Source of the DNA: Megalonaias nervosa
Taxonomy: Eukaryota > Mollusca > Bivalvia > Unionida > Unionidae
Length of the DNA stretch: 64,000 nt
Assembly (NCBI GenBank): GCA_016617855.1
Contig: JAECUM010001936.1
Location: 1-64,000 of the forward strand
Direction: 5' to 3'
The notes beneath the pieces are model-generated. The model was not told the origin of the DNA. It saw only the letters and a program-made list of their open reading frames with translations, and did not search any database. The position numbers were made by a program, and so were the translations under genes. Shown piece after piece: positions 34,027 to 44,894 of this stretch. How positions within the stretch are numbered: position 1 is the stretch's first letter; each line of letters starts with the position of its first letter.

Positions 34027-34567
34027 ATGAACCAATTACCGGTAACCCCAACTGACGTTCAACGCTTCAGATACGAGCAAGCATGTTTGTGACATACCCA
34101 ACTGAAAAACTGCATTGATGCGCATACAGAAAAACAAAAATGAATACTGCAGACGTATCGTTGTTGCGGACATAATTGTATATTATGCATCCGCTGTAGT
34201 CACTGGAACAGCAACTATAATCGGAACATTATCAGCCACATACATAATAGCACCAGTAATAGGAATTGGTGTTGCAGTTATAACTGGTGTTGCTGGTATT
34301 CTTACTATCATCGCGAAAAAGATATCCACGTGCGCGGCTGATAAATTACATTAATATACAACGTTGCTATCAGCTGCAACACAAGCACACGCCAAATTAT
34401 CATCGCTGATATCATTATGGCTCAATGATGGAATAATATCAGATCAGGATTTCGAAGAAAGGATTAAAGTTTACTATGAAGCAACTGGAAACCAACCCTT
34501 TGACTGTCAAGGCTTAGAATCCCCCTTGTCTAAAGAACAAAGACAAGTATTTAGATTCCTGACTTAA
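34027..34567 (+). pseudogene. Small two-segment membrane protein of Polinton 1
   Basis: The frame starts MNQLPVTPTDVQRFRYEQ, meets a TGA, shifts frame near 34115-34130, then encodes a hydrophobic segment (VTGTATIIGTLSATYIIAPV and VAVITGVAGILTII) of two probable membrane helices. A C-terminal soluble piece (SLWLNDGIISDQDFEERIK) follows after a TAA at about 34354. A similar hydrophobic pattern is found on the minus strand of Polinton 2 at 42280-42560. Function is unknown; it lies between fibre and penton-like genes. Confidence 0.5.
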
Positions 34568-34575
34568 TAATGTAG

Positions 34576-35521
34576 CAAGATCAATCAATGCGATTGCTAC
34601 AACAAATCGTCGCCAATACAATACCACCAACAACGACGATGATATCAGTAACGTCAACGAAGCCTGAGTTTGATGTAAGCTTTCCAACGGCAATTCCAGC
34701 CAAGCAAATAGCTCTGGCACAATTGCGAGTATATTACAGCTGGCCAAATATTAGAACAAAGTCATTCGGTGGGTTGCAAGCAAATAATTCATTGGTATTT
34801 GAGTATAAAAGTAATCTGATGGAACCCCCGATTGGCAGGTTGTTGGTATTCCTACGGGCAGTTATCAGATAAAACATATCAATAGTGAATTCCAACGCAG
34901 GATTAAATCTATCACAGGAAAAGAATCCAAGGTCGCTATCACGGTTCATGAGCCAACGTTATCAGCCGTGTTAGAAATATCAACGCCAGATTATGCCGTA
35001 GATATATATCAGTCGTCGATCCGAACTGTGTTAGGATGGCCAGAAGTGCCACCACCAGCACCTCCAGCACCACCGCCCCCTCAACGATCTGGTTATGTTT
35101 CAGACAAGCGCTCGTATTGGGAAAACACTCCAAATTATAAGAATTTTCAGCTGTGGAGAGCAATAGAAGCTAACCCCGACAGTGGTAGATTCTTTGTTCT
35201 CGACGTTGAAGTTACTTCGGGTATAGCTACGCATATTAGAATGGGGTGGGAATATGACACCCCCGAGATGTCATTTACCGAATATAATATCAAAGTATTA
35301 TTCGACGAAATTAATAGCGATCATAAACGATATCGCGATAAATCACCCCGGTTATTCACCGAGTATCTTTTTGACGTTAGCAACTAAGCCAAAGAAATCA
35401 TCAAACAAATAGAACTCCTGAACCAGGTTACATTGGATCTCGAAACTGTTCCTCAAAGAATTCTGCAGGTGGTGATTGAAGAGAGCGGCGGATTTATCAT
35501 TCAAATAGCACCCAACTATTA
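34576..35521 (+). pseudogene. Polinton-associated structural (penton-like?) protein
   Basis: Two long frames, 34588-34872 and 34968-35387, with a frameshift between them, then a third (about 35388-35521) after a TAA. Features: beta-rich start (EFDVSFPTAIPAKQIALAQL, SWPNIRTKS, NNSLVFEYKSN), the block YQSSIRTVLGWPEVP, a proline-rich run (PPPAPPAPPPPQ), and a C-terminal part (FVLDVEVTSGIATHIRMG). Similar proteins accompany capsid genes in Polintons of invertebrates, where a penton or vertex role is possible. The role here is inferred from company only. Confidence 0.45.
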
Positions 35522-36429
35522 AATGCGATTTATTCCAACCGTCGACAGATTTGTGAGTCACGGGATTGGAACACTAATTTCCACACGTTGAGAGTGAAAA
35601 TTTGCATCGATTACCGCTCGACCGCGGAACCTTCTTACTATCATATGTTATAAAAAAAATTATTATGAAGTTACCAATTCCTGGAAATCCAAAAGTAGCT
35701 CGCCTGGATTACATCCAGGGGACGTGGCCTATTCCTTACCACCTAAAGCTTGCCCCGTTGCCCTCCTGTTCCTTGACAGAGTCCTGGTGTAACACACCAG
35801 GGGGACAAGGATAACGTTTTTTTAAGAAATACAGGACCCCCAGAAAAAACGATAATCCCCTCCACAAGTGGAGGCTGTCACAGGATATTAGGCAGTTGAT
35901 AACACTGCCGTTTAACACGGATATAAGCGAGGCTACTGTTTAATCTTTAGGAAGTTTTACTTGACAGAGTTATTTCCCTTCACCTGGAGTGTTCTCCAGA
36001 GTGAAACTCCGGAGTGAGATACTGAAATATTATATTTTGTTTGTATTTCTTTAAAAATGTTTTGAGTTGATTATATTATCTGCGACACGTTGTACCGAAG
36101 CTGGGAAAATACAGAAATATTTGGCAGAGGTATATATCGATTGAAATTCTATTTCTTTGCCTGTTTGTATATTTACAGATTTAACTGGTCTTGGATATTT
36201 ATTATTATTTCCAGTATTCCCCATTTCAAAATTCTTACTCTCTGTAATAACCTGAATATTATTCAAAGAATTATCAAGTTTTTGCCTTTAATGTGAGCAA
36301 TCACAAGTCCATCTTTGATCAGACCATAACAACATTCATACACAAATCTATGGGCGTGCTACCTTTAATCCCAACGTTGAATCTGAGATAACCAGTATTG
36401 AGCGATTACTCATAATTGCTTTACCACTT
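35522..36429. other. Unassigned Polinton 1 sequence
   Basis: No frame longer than about 70 codons looks coding. It contains two of the CTTGACAGAG sites (35772-35781 and 35960-35969) and an AT-rich patch at 36020-36290. The PolB N-terminus and exonuclease domain expected before 36430 are missing, so a deletion probably lies here. Confidence 0.45.
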
Positions 36430-37690
36430 CGTCAGTTGCTGCTCACTTTGTTCAGGAGGAAAAGTGATGGAGGCCAACACGGCTTGAATTTCTTGAAGAT
36501 ATACAACGCAGTTGTGTCGAATACGGACACGGCCGATTGTGGAATACTAAATACGATTATAAGGATGTTATCTCAGTTGATATGGTTGCATGTTATCCTG
36601 GATGTTTTCTTGGAATGGGAGAGTGTTCTGAATATTTTAAAAGATTTGGACATCCAACACACGAGATGACTCTAGTTGCGATAAATAGACCCTTGCCAGA
36701 TTTTGACTTAACTGGATTCGCATGTATTGAGTCATTCGAGTTTGCATCGGAAAACCTTCATCCGGTTGTTGCTGTTTGGTTTGGCCGTCATTTTAATGAA
36801 CGTGGTTGGACTCCAATAGTTTTATTACGATATATGCTTGATGCAAAGATATTTATATCGTTAACCGTGAGCGAAGCAATGATATCGTATTGTCCACAAA
36901 AGCAAGTCTGGCTACCAAAACCACTTAAGATCATTATCTGGGATGAAATATTCACGGTATCCGTTGAAGTATTAAAATGTTTATTGATTGGTTATTGACT
37001 CGGAATACTGCTGTTATCATGTGTGATTACCATGGTCAACCACCACCTTTTGTCGGCTCATCCCCGCATGACTGACTGAAAGAATTTATAGATTATTATG
37101 AGGAGATATTTGATGATCATAGAACTATTGATGAATCGCTGAAAAAGTTCAAACAGCGGATCAGACTGCAGCCAGATAAGATTCAATGTGAGATAATGCG
37201 TAAATTAATTCCAGAAACAACAAACCACGATTTTTGGAATTTGTGGAGACCTACTGATTTGATAGTTGCAAGTCGGAAGATAGTTCATGATTCACTTCAG
37301 CAATAATTATTTCTGTTCGATAAAGAAAAGTTTTCAGATCTATCTGTGCCATTGTGTTATCACCCAGCAGATACACGTAAACAAAATATTGTTGTTGAAA
37401 TTCCTGGACCCTTGACAGAGCCAAGGAAGAAACAAAAGCTCGTTCTTAATGATATTGTTGTTGTTATTGTGTATGTTGATGAGAGCGCGTTAACGATGGA
37501 TAAATCTCAATGGACTCTAGGACATACTATAACTATTCATTTATCACAGGGATTAACTATTTCGGATACTAATATTTGGATTATCGATGATTGTATCGAA
37601 TGGTCAAATTTAGTTTATCGAGTCAGAAGAATGTCTCAGCTACGGAGGGGTATCGTAGACTGCGCAATGAATAATAATCAAACTTAGGAA
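36430..37690 (+). pseudogene. PolB-SF1 helicase replication protein of Polinton 1, internally deleted
   Basis: Element DNA replication. The first part encodes the polymerase motif A region (SVDMVACYPGCFLGMG at about 36576) and downstream family blocks (FGHPTHEMTLVAI, GWTPIVLLRYMLDA). At about 36915 the sequence passes directly into helicase sequence with the Walker B motif (IIIWDEIFTV), then CDYHGQPPP, YYEEIFDDHRTIDE, IRLQPDKIQC and, near the end, GHTITIHLSQGLTI and WIIDDCIEWSNLVYR. Palm motifs B and C of the polymerase and Walker A of the helicase are therefore missing. A frameshift near 36980, a TGA at about 37074 and a TAA near 37306 also break it. Confidence 0.6.
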
Positions 37691-37733
37691 ATCAACGCAT
37701 CGTTGTTAAACGATATAGTAACGAAACAATTAG

Positions 37734-38024
37734 GTGGTTATCAGCAGTGTGACAAAAAGGAAAAAAAAAATAAATAAGTGCGACTTTAATCTTGATATTA
37801 AATTTATCACTACGCTGAAACAACAACAAAACAATCACAGTGTTTGCTGTAACATAGTCATGTTTTGGCAGTCTTTTCCTAATGACCCACGACAATTTAC
37901 CGTGGATAGAATTAATAGTAGCCTCGGCCACACAAACGAAAACATGATGCTGACCTGTCTTGAGTGTAATCGACGTCGAGGAGCCAGTGCCCTGTTGCTG
38001 ATGAATCATCCTTCACAAAAGTAA
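37734..38024 (+). pseudogene. HNH-type endonuclease domain next to the replication gene
   Basis: The frame encodes a lysine-rich start, then NNHSVCCN, FTVDRINSSLGHTNENMM and LTCLECNRRRGA. Paired cysteines, the DRI and LGHxxxN blocks and CxxCN are the pattern of HNH nucleases of the VII-like type. It follows the helicase part at once and might be its C-terminal domain or a separate gene. The frame itself is open over 96 codons. It overlaps the end of the minus-strand integrase by 12 bp (38013-38024). Confidence 0.55.
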
Positions 38025-38434
38025 AGGCGGTGGTAATTGTGTATCTTCAGGAATTAGTTGCAATTATTCACGTGCAAATTCACCTTGAGGAGCAGTTGAA
38101 TCTAGTTTGTAAATTGCAGATCTACCCGAGGATCTTACCACGCTGGAAATTGTATGTGTGGTTACACTCCAGACCGGGTCAGTCGCTCTTTGTTTTAGCC
38201 CCTACCTCAAGCTCCCACGACTCATATAAACATCTGACAGTCACATTACCTAGTACTGATTGTTTTGAGATAAGAGTCATGTCGCTTAAATGGTACGTGT
38301 ATTTTTGAGATTGAATCGATGGGGATCATAGAAATTCCACGAGTAATGTCATTATTTAACGCAGCTATCACACTTGGTAGTCTTGCAACCCATTCACGAG
38401 ATCTCTTGTCTTCTCTTGTCTTTATCAATCGCAT
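38013..38434 (-). pseudogene. Polinton integrase, C-terminal part
   Basis: Inserts the element into host DNA. On the minus strand about 38434-38246 encodes the end of the rve-type core (KRSREWVARLPSVIAALNND, then ITRGISMIP). After a frameshift, about 38190-38013 encodes the C-terminal domain (RATDPVWSVTTHTISS, IYKLDS, IPEDTQLPPP), ending at a TGA at 38015-38013. The N-terminal zinc domain and the catalytic residues D, D and E are absent: upstream of 38434 lies PLA2-like sequence in another frame. The gene is a remnant. Confidence 0.65.
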
Positions 38435-38567
38435 TTATTGGATATTCTCCAGATTGTGGTTGATCTTTCTCGTCAAGTCGGATATCAAGTAAGGTTCCAG
38501 GACTACAATAATTATATCCAGGAAGATGTTTCTCGCCATGATGCTTAGCCCATGGAGGTACCAAATT
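38394..38567 (-). pseudogene. Phospholipase A2-like fragment
   Basis: A 57-codon frame encodes VPPWAKHHGEKHLPGYNYC, then SPGTLLDIRLDEKD, EYPINAIDKDKR and a TGA. The PGYNYxxPGTxLD block is the calcium-loop region of the viral PLA2 type (as in parvovirus VP1 and some Polintons), and PINxID precedes the place of the catalytic HD, which is not present: from about 38434 the sequence becomes integrase in another frame. The N-terminus overlaps the ATPase start on the other strand. Confidence 0.5.
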
Positions 38568-39163
38568 CTAACAGAGTAATTATCATAGATCCATCTGGGT
38601 CTGGTAAGACGCAATTGTTGCTTAACCTGATAATGAGATGGCTCAAGTGGGATAAGTTGTATTTAGTGGCACCATCTGTAGATGATCAGAGATGCTATGA
38701 CGTGCTTAAAGATTTTAATGAAAATGCAAAGTTGTTGGAATAGGACGGCAATGATATTATTGATTTTATCACCGACATCAACGTTGCGCCATTGGTAGAT
38801 GATCTCAACGGGGATATCAACAATCTCGTATTATACGATGATGTGATGCCAGACAAACAATCAAATCTAGCTCGGATATTTTCCCGATGCAGACACAAAA
38901 ACACCGATATTATATATGTTACTCAACGATATGCACAAATACCTAAAGTGATCAGAGATAACTGTAATCTTTTGGTTGTCTTTAATGATGTTGATATCTA
39001 CACACTAAGAAACATCCACCAGACCTGGAGTTCAGAACAAATGGATATGATTAAGTTTAAAAACTTCTCAAAAGCGCAAGCGATTCCTCGTGGATTTATT
39101 ACGATAAATTTACATGATCCTCGATCACGATATCGCATAGGTCTCGATAAAAAGTTTGGTTGA
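38552..39163 (+). pseudogene. FtsK/HerA-type packaging ATPase (A32-like) of Polinton 1
   Basis: Would drive genome packaging into the virion. ATG at 38552 opens the frame. The Walker A loop reads DPSGSGKT with its first glycine changed to aspartate; Walker B is NNLVLYDDVM; sensor-like blocks ARIFSRCRHKNTDIIYVTQR and NCNLLVVFND follow. A single in-frame TAG at 38741-38743 splits an otherwise open 203-codon gene that ends with TGA at 39161-39163, next to the right inverted repeat. Length is near the usual 200-250 residues. A homologue lies in Polinton 2 at about 49500-49960. Confidence 0.85.
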
Positions 39164-39218
39164 GAGACCTATTACATTTTTTACGCCCTTGACTCTGTCA
39201 AGTCACACAGCAGCAGAG

Positions 39219-39383
39219 AAGTGTTTTACACTAGGAGTTGGTAAATAAATTTGAAAATACAAGAAAATAACCTCTGTTTAGTGCAACTCTGTAGAGACCT
39301 CGGTTGTCTGTTCATTTTCGTAGGAAGCTTTATTTTCACAAATAAACCCTCCTAAAAATGGTCTGTTCACCCTCCCTGCTGCT
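39219..39383. repeat. Polinton 1 right terminal inverted repeat
   Basis: Reverse complement partner of 28807-29000. Confidence 0.93.
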
Positions 39384-39703
39384 CTCAATAAGTTTAAGTA
39401 ATCTATTTACTAATGTTTGGTTTCTGTCTCAGAAAGTAACTTTTCATTGAGGTCTCTAAGTTATAGTAAATCATTCTACTGAAGAAGCTTTTATTATTGT
39501 TTACGAGGAATATTATTATATATTTTCTCTCTTATGGAAGTCATTATTCTTCCTTTTGGAAAATTGTTTCCTTCATTGAACTGTATCTCGATTACTTTTC
39601 TTTCATCCAAAGTTTCTGTGAGCGTGTCTTGTATGCGCCGTTGTCATTTAATGTCTCTGTCATATATTGATCAAGAATCTCTCACTGTCACCAAGTATTT
39701 GTT

Positions 39704-39957
39704 GTTGTTGTTGTTGTAGGATTTAACGCCGTTTTCAGCACAAGATAGGCTATACATGGCGGCCAATATAGATGGTGGAAAAAGAACCCAGGAATACCCC
39801 GGAAAGAACACCGACCCACGAGAAGCTACTGGCAAGTTTTATCACATAACCCACATTTGCCGAACCCGAGGCTCGAACCCACGCAGACAGTGGTAAGATG
39901 GCAGTGATTCATAACGGTCAGCGCTTTAGACTACTCGGCCATTCGCCTCCCCCACCC
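39704..39957 (-). mobile_element. tRNA-derived SINE, minus orientation
   Basis: Read on the minus strand it starts with a tRNA-like part containing an A box (TGGCCGAGTAGTCTAAAGC) and a B box (GGTTCGAGCC), resembling tRNA-Leu, and ends in a (CAA)n tail at 39704-39718. Flanks AAGTATTTGTT and AATAATTTGTT look like a target-site duplication. It is absent from the paralogous segment at about 55615. Octopus genomes are known to hold several tRNA-derived SINE families. Confidence 0.82.
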
Positions 39958-40796
39958 CAATAATTTGTTCTACTGTAGTTAGTTCCACATACTTTCATAT
40001 CAACCATGTCTGCCTGAAAATATTTAGCTACATAAGTAACAAAACCATTATATAGGGAAGTTGTTACTAGCTGGAGAGTATGTACATTGTTAAGTTAACC
40101 AATGTGCAATGAAAAACACTTCATATTAAGTGTGATGTTAATTTTGTGCCTACAATTGACTGATATTTGTGCATGTAACTGGAATTAGAAGATACAGAGA
40201 TATTAAATAATGCTTATATATATCTATCGGGGAGGACGGTGAACAAGCTATGGTACTAAAGTCTAACCTATTATAACATTTGTTTTGGGAATCAACTGTA
40301 GTACGAACATAACTAATGTTGCTTTATATACAGCCTTAAGTGGTGTACATGGATGGTCTGTAATTGTAATTTTAAAGCCAATATAGAATTTTGTCAAAAA
40401 TGTCTTAATCAAAGAAAAAGAAAATATAAATCATTTTTGTGAATATTCTGAGAGGGTGAAATTCTGACTTTGATAAAAATCACATGGATAGTATCTCAAT
40501 TTTAAAAACATCTTCAAAAGTTAAGGAATGAAAATGGCACAAAAATGCACCCGACACAGTCATTTTCTTTAATGTTTTTCAGACAATTGTATTTGTTTTT
40601 TTATTTCCAGATACGGTCGTAAATGTCAGATTCTCGTTGTATTAATTGAAATGTTATAGAATAAAATTTTCCTAATTTGTTAGGTTTATGACTCATTTTA
40701 TGGGCCTAGCACGGTAATTAAATCCAAATAAATTCGTGATTGCTAGAACAAAAGTAAATAGCAAAACATATGGACCATGACTATCACCTTTATCAC

Positions 40797-40943
40797 CAGA
40801 CAATTGTATCTTCTTCTGATGTTCAGACAATTGTATCTTCTGATGTTCAGACAATTGTATCTTCTGATGTTCAGACAATTGTATCTTCTGATGTTCAGAC
40901 AATTGTATCTTCTGATGTTCAGACAATTGTATCTTCTGATGTT
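40797..40943. repeat. 24-bp minisatellite, six units
   Basis: The unit CAGACAATTGTATCTTCTGA plus TGTT is repeated, with a first unit of 27 bp. Units are virtually identical. Confidence 0.95.
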
Positions 40944-41657
40944 CAGCAACATAAACAAGATGAATGATTTTTTCAATTCAGTTTCACAAACGATATAATC
41001 ATTTCACTTCTCTGTATGGCCTTATTTTTAAGGGCTTAAACTGGTCGACTGTGTTAGGATGGTCAGTCAGCTTTCTTTTAATTGTAGAAATAGTAAGCCT
41101 GTAAATAAACTTAAAATGGAGGTCAACCATCTTTTGCTCTAAATTTAGCTAATCTAGAACAACCAACATTGTTCTGTGCCAGGTATGCCAGCTTGTTCAA
41201 GGATGAGTTGGCAAATGAGTCCTTGTGTGTGGACCGTTCATTTGTTACCAGTATCATTACACAACACTCTACTTGCAATATATGTTGCACTCTTGAGTTA
41301 TCAACCCTAATGTAATTGCAACCAAACTTTGCAGATGGGTTTTGATTTTGCCGCAGGTGCAGAAACAAAAATCAACTTTGTAAAATATGCAACGTCTATC
41401 TATTCTTCAAGGCGCCATTGCAGTAACAGTGGTTACTCCAGTCATTTGTTATTGCTAACTACCTTAGTGCCTGAGATAAATGAATAATTATTTGTCCTAA
41501 TGACATTTGACAATCAGTCAAGAATGTTTCAGTCATTTCAATGAAATAAAACTATTTAAAGAACAAGCAGTATAATATATACTGATTATCTGATGTATTG
41601 TGTCCATATTAGAATCTAAGAGCAGTAAGATATATTTGGTGCAACTGAACCTATAGG

Positions 41658-41689
41658 AGTAGTAAGAAACTGCCGTTTTTGCTTTATTC
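41658..41689. repeat. Polinton 2 terminal inverted repeat, low-coordinate end
   Basis: It matches the reverse complement of 53970-54000, with GAAACTGCCGTTTTTGC exact and TTATTC following after one mismatch. Confidence 0.82.
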
Positions 41690-41931
41690 ACTATACAATA
41701 TGTCCACGTACACCTGTCCTCACCTCTAACCCCGAGTTATCCCCCACGCGACCCACAGATGTTTGATCATTTTTCACTTTGTCAAGCGAGAGGTTCCAAT
41801 TCTATGTGTAAACACACCTGTGACACGAGTGAGCCAGTCATAGGGGCTAGAGTCTCACCCGTATAGAGTGGCTAATAATGCGAAAGCCCACTCTCGTACT
41901 ATTCTAGTCAGGCAAGTCTGTGGATAGCGAT

Positions 41932-41933
<2 letters not shown>

Positions 41934-42021
<88 letters not shown>

Positions 42022-42050
42022 ACACACACACAGAGATACAGAGACAGAGA
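41934..42050. repeat. (TA)n, (GA)n, (CA)n compound microsatellite inside Polinton 2
   Basis: TA run 41934-41981, GA run 41982-42018, short CA run and degenerate GA to about 42050. Confidence 0.95.
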
Positions 42051-42279
42051 GAGACGCTGCTTAAGGATTGTTTTATTTTTACTCGACTTTTACTGTCTGT
42101 AAATCTGCAGCTGTGAGGTTTGTTATTTGTACTTTGAATTGTCTGCGATTTTTCATTTTCTCCAGCACAATCTCAAACTCGGCAGAAGTGATTATTTTAT
42201 CCTCGATTGCAAAAGAATACAATTTACTCATCGCATTGAGACTGCTCTGTGTGGCCGCAAGCTATCTGAAATAGACGCG

Positions 42280-42560
42280 TTCACGGAAATGTAGTCATAT
42301 CACCAGAGACACCGGTTACTATCGATATAGCCCCGATTACAATAACGATTGGTACACCTACAATGGTGGATGTTGTCGTGATTCCAGTTACACCAAGACT
42401 GACAGATGCTGCTGCAGCAAGACATCAAATAGCATCTGCGACCAAAGACGTACGATGCTTTTCTACAATGAACGTGGTTCTCTTAGTGATCTCATTTCGT
42501 AGCTGTTGTTCCGCTTTGATTATTTTTTTCGCGCTGGTAAAACTGAGGATCTGTCATAGG
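42280..42560 (-). pseudogene. Small membrane protein remnant of Polinton 2
   Basis: The minus strand encodes a charged helix (EQQLRNEITKR, FIVEKHRTSLVADAI), a stop, then a hydrophobic stretch with IVGVPIVIVIGAISIVTGVS. This matches the pattern of the Polinton 1 gene at 34115-34354 (hydrophobic helix with GxxVAVITGVAG) and has the same place relative to the protease. Similarity is in pattern and order rather than exact sequence. Confidence 0.45.
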
Positions 42561-42699
42561 GGTGTAAAATTGAGAATAAAAAATCTTTTGGTTTCAAAAC
42601 TGGGGTCAAATGAAAACTGTGGGGATCAAAAATGTACTGACAAATTTTCATGTGACCCGTACTTTTTAAGCTTGAAATAGAAAATTACAACTTGAACTA

Positions 42700-44890
42700 C
42701 ATACTCTCTCTGTCCAACAAATACAAATAAATAAGCACGCACAATTAACAAACAAATGCATTGTCCATTCATAGAATAATTTTATTCATTTTCCTTTTAG
42801 TTTATATTCGTAATTTTAACATCAATGTTATAAACCAACACACTATATATAACATATATAAACCTATACAAAAACCCAAATAAATCTTTTTAACCAATTG
42901 GCAGTTAATTTACTGCCGGTCATAAAATGTGTACTTTCATTGTTGTTTGGTACTTTGTCCTAGAACAAATGTATCCACAAATCAAAGAGGCTAATGATTC
43001 ATTTTCTGTTTAGCAAGTTATAATGAAACTTTTAAATCTTTCACGTGTTGAAGCAAAGTTACAAACCAACAAATCTACGATGACTGCCTGACTTTGTGAT
43101 ATACATTACGTATTTGCCTCTGCAATCTTATTGTTTTTTTTGTTGCGAAAGAATGCCTTGTTTGATAATCCGTTCTCCAGATATCTTAAGGCGAACAAGA
43201 GCAGGTTTTTGAAAATTCTTAAACCCTGTCATGAGAGGATTATTCACTTTTGCAGTCTTCACATCACACGATCAAAAGTCACACCGGTAATCCTAATGGA
43301 TGTGCCGTGTTGCAGTCAAGGGAATTATTTTCTCCATTTCTCGTTAAAGAAATTATATCCACAGTTACTCTGTTGAGCTCTGATTCTCTCAAGTTCTTGG
43401 GTAGTAATTCCGAGTGCACGCGGTTTTCATCTGGAGATCATTTTCTAGTCCTACAGGCATTGTAGTTAGTTTTTCCGGACAAAATTTTGCTGAGCTCGAT
43501 GGAAATCGCTCGAGAGCTTGCGAGATTACAGGAAGTTACTCCGTTATAACAATGCATATACTCGATACCATCCCTCATCCTAAGCATTGGATATTGAATA
43601 AATCCTGATCTCATTATGCGAATCCTTTGCGTCAAAAATACGCATGGCAGAAAATGTGTGCGTCCGATATCTCCAGCGTGAGTCTCTGACGCACAAAAAA
43701 GCGTAATGGGAAACACTGGAGCCCCATGTTAATTGCACGACAGAGAAACATTGTGCAGGTGCAATATGCACGCGCATTTCTAGCCAAGTACCCTTGTTTC
43801 CTGGCATAATTGTCAAGGAGTTATAAAATACCTCCGGAATTCAAATAATTAAATTTCAGGCGATGGCTATGGCGATGGCTCGTTCTGGTGGTCTGGTACC
43901 CCTTCATTCAAAAACGAACCGATGACGTCAGGACTTTTGATATTAAACAATCGTCTTTGTCCAATAACTGTCACGCGAGATAGTGCGCCCTATAGTTGAA
44001 TAACAGCTGAGATCTTTCTCTTCTCAATTCGGTCATTGTTGGTTTAAAATATTAGCTGGTGAACTTAACCGGGGTGGATATATCGGTGAATTCCACTTCG
44101 TTGTTGTAGAACGATTGTCAGAGTATTTTCGCACCTGGAGCTTCACTCGACGCTTCGGCGTTTTCACCTGCCAATGCTATAAAACCTAGCTGACCTCGAG
44201 TTGGTAGTGGTACATCAGAGTGATTCCAGCTATCAATTTTTATTCGGTGCGTAACATGATTGTATTTTAGTTAGTGTATACGAGGGTATGGTAACACCAC
44301 TTGGACTCAGATATTAGTCGACAAGTGAAACAAAATTATCATCAACGTTAGCATTTGCTGCCCATTGGTCCAACATCACGTCCGTAAATTCTGCAACCAC
44401 ATCAACTCTGTCAGATTCTATCACATGTATCAAATGATAAAATCTAATCTTAAACACAAACTCCAAAGACAGTTAAATTGCCTGCATGATAGATGTGCAT
44501 TGCTTCGAACTGAATTGTTTTAATCTTTGGCTATGAACGAAGCTGGTGTCGTAAACATAAAAACAAATTGGAAGGCCGGTCTCGGATTCATTACGTATTA
44601 TTAATGGCTTATTAGGCTGCCTATTTACTATTGGTGTGTGACTCCATCCACTGTAAACAGACGGATATAAGAAATAAATACGATCCAGACTCACGCGCTG
44701 TTATGATGTTAGATTTAGGTTTATCAAAACCATTTACATTATCAAAACAATTAAATCATTTCTTATTTTATTACGATAAATTACTATATTTCCTTCACCG
44801 GTTTATAATGTGTATTCTGTAGATGAAGACATTACGCGTAATGTTGAGGGCAAACTGACGATTTGATTAATAGTATATTGTCTTGTTCTA
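42700..44890. other. Degenerate Polinton 2 sequence, genes not assigned
   Basis: Minus-strand pieces at about 44010-44400 look coding (VDVVAEFTDVMLDQWAANAN, PLPTRGQLGFIALAGENAEA, VEFTDISTPVKF) and may be a structural gene in the place of the fibre or penton-like genes of Polinton 1. 43440-43820 has open frames on both strands that I cannot assign. 42700-43100 is AT-rich without coding signal. Confidence 0.4.
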
Positions 44891-44894
44891 ATAT

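Larger units (their letters stand above)
28807..39383 (+). mobile_element. Polinton 1 (Maverick), decayed
   Basis: The 10.6-kb element has terminal inverted repeats that begin AGCAGCAGGGAGGG. The flanks TGTCAA (28801-28806) and TCTCAA (39383-39388) agree at five of six bases, as expected for the 6-bp duplication of Polintons. The paralogous segment at 55290-55300 shows the sequence without the insertion. Inside are virus-like genes on the plus strand: structural genes, a cysteine protease, a fibre-like gene, a PolB/helicase gene, an HNH gene and an ATPase, with an integrase on the minus strand. Nearly every gene is broken. Confidence 0.92.
39384..41390. repeat. Paralogous segment B, right part
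   Basis: It continues segment B after Polinton 1. It aligns with 55297-55860 (AGAAAGTAACTTTTCATT, TGAACTGTATCTC, AATTTTGTGCCTACAATTGA, AAATAATGCTTATATAT) and with 56750-56890 (ACACAACACTCT, GTAATTGCAACCAAAC, GCAGGTGCA). The SINE at 39704-39957 and the minisatellite at 40797-40943 are not in the partner. Confidence 0.82.

Noticed and set aside
38030..38308. 92-codon plus-strand ORF after the HNH gene
   Set aside because: It is the antisense shadow of the minus-strand integrase tail, which shows real integrase blocks.
39850..39957. A tRNA gene suggested by A-box and B-box sequences
   Set aside because: The tRNA-like head is degenerate, does not fold to a full cloverleaf by eye, and is followed by a SINE body with a (CAA)n tail and flanking duplication.
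40797..40943. Regular 24-bp repeats resembling a CRISPR array
   Set aside because: Units are directly adjacent without spacers, and the context is animal DNA; it is a minisatellite.
43131..43820. Several overlapping ORFs on both strands within Polinton 2
   Set aside because: No frame shows family motifs; they may be decayed coding sequence but cannot be assigned.
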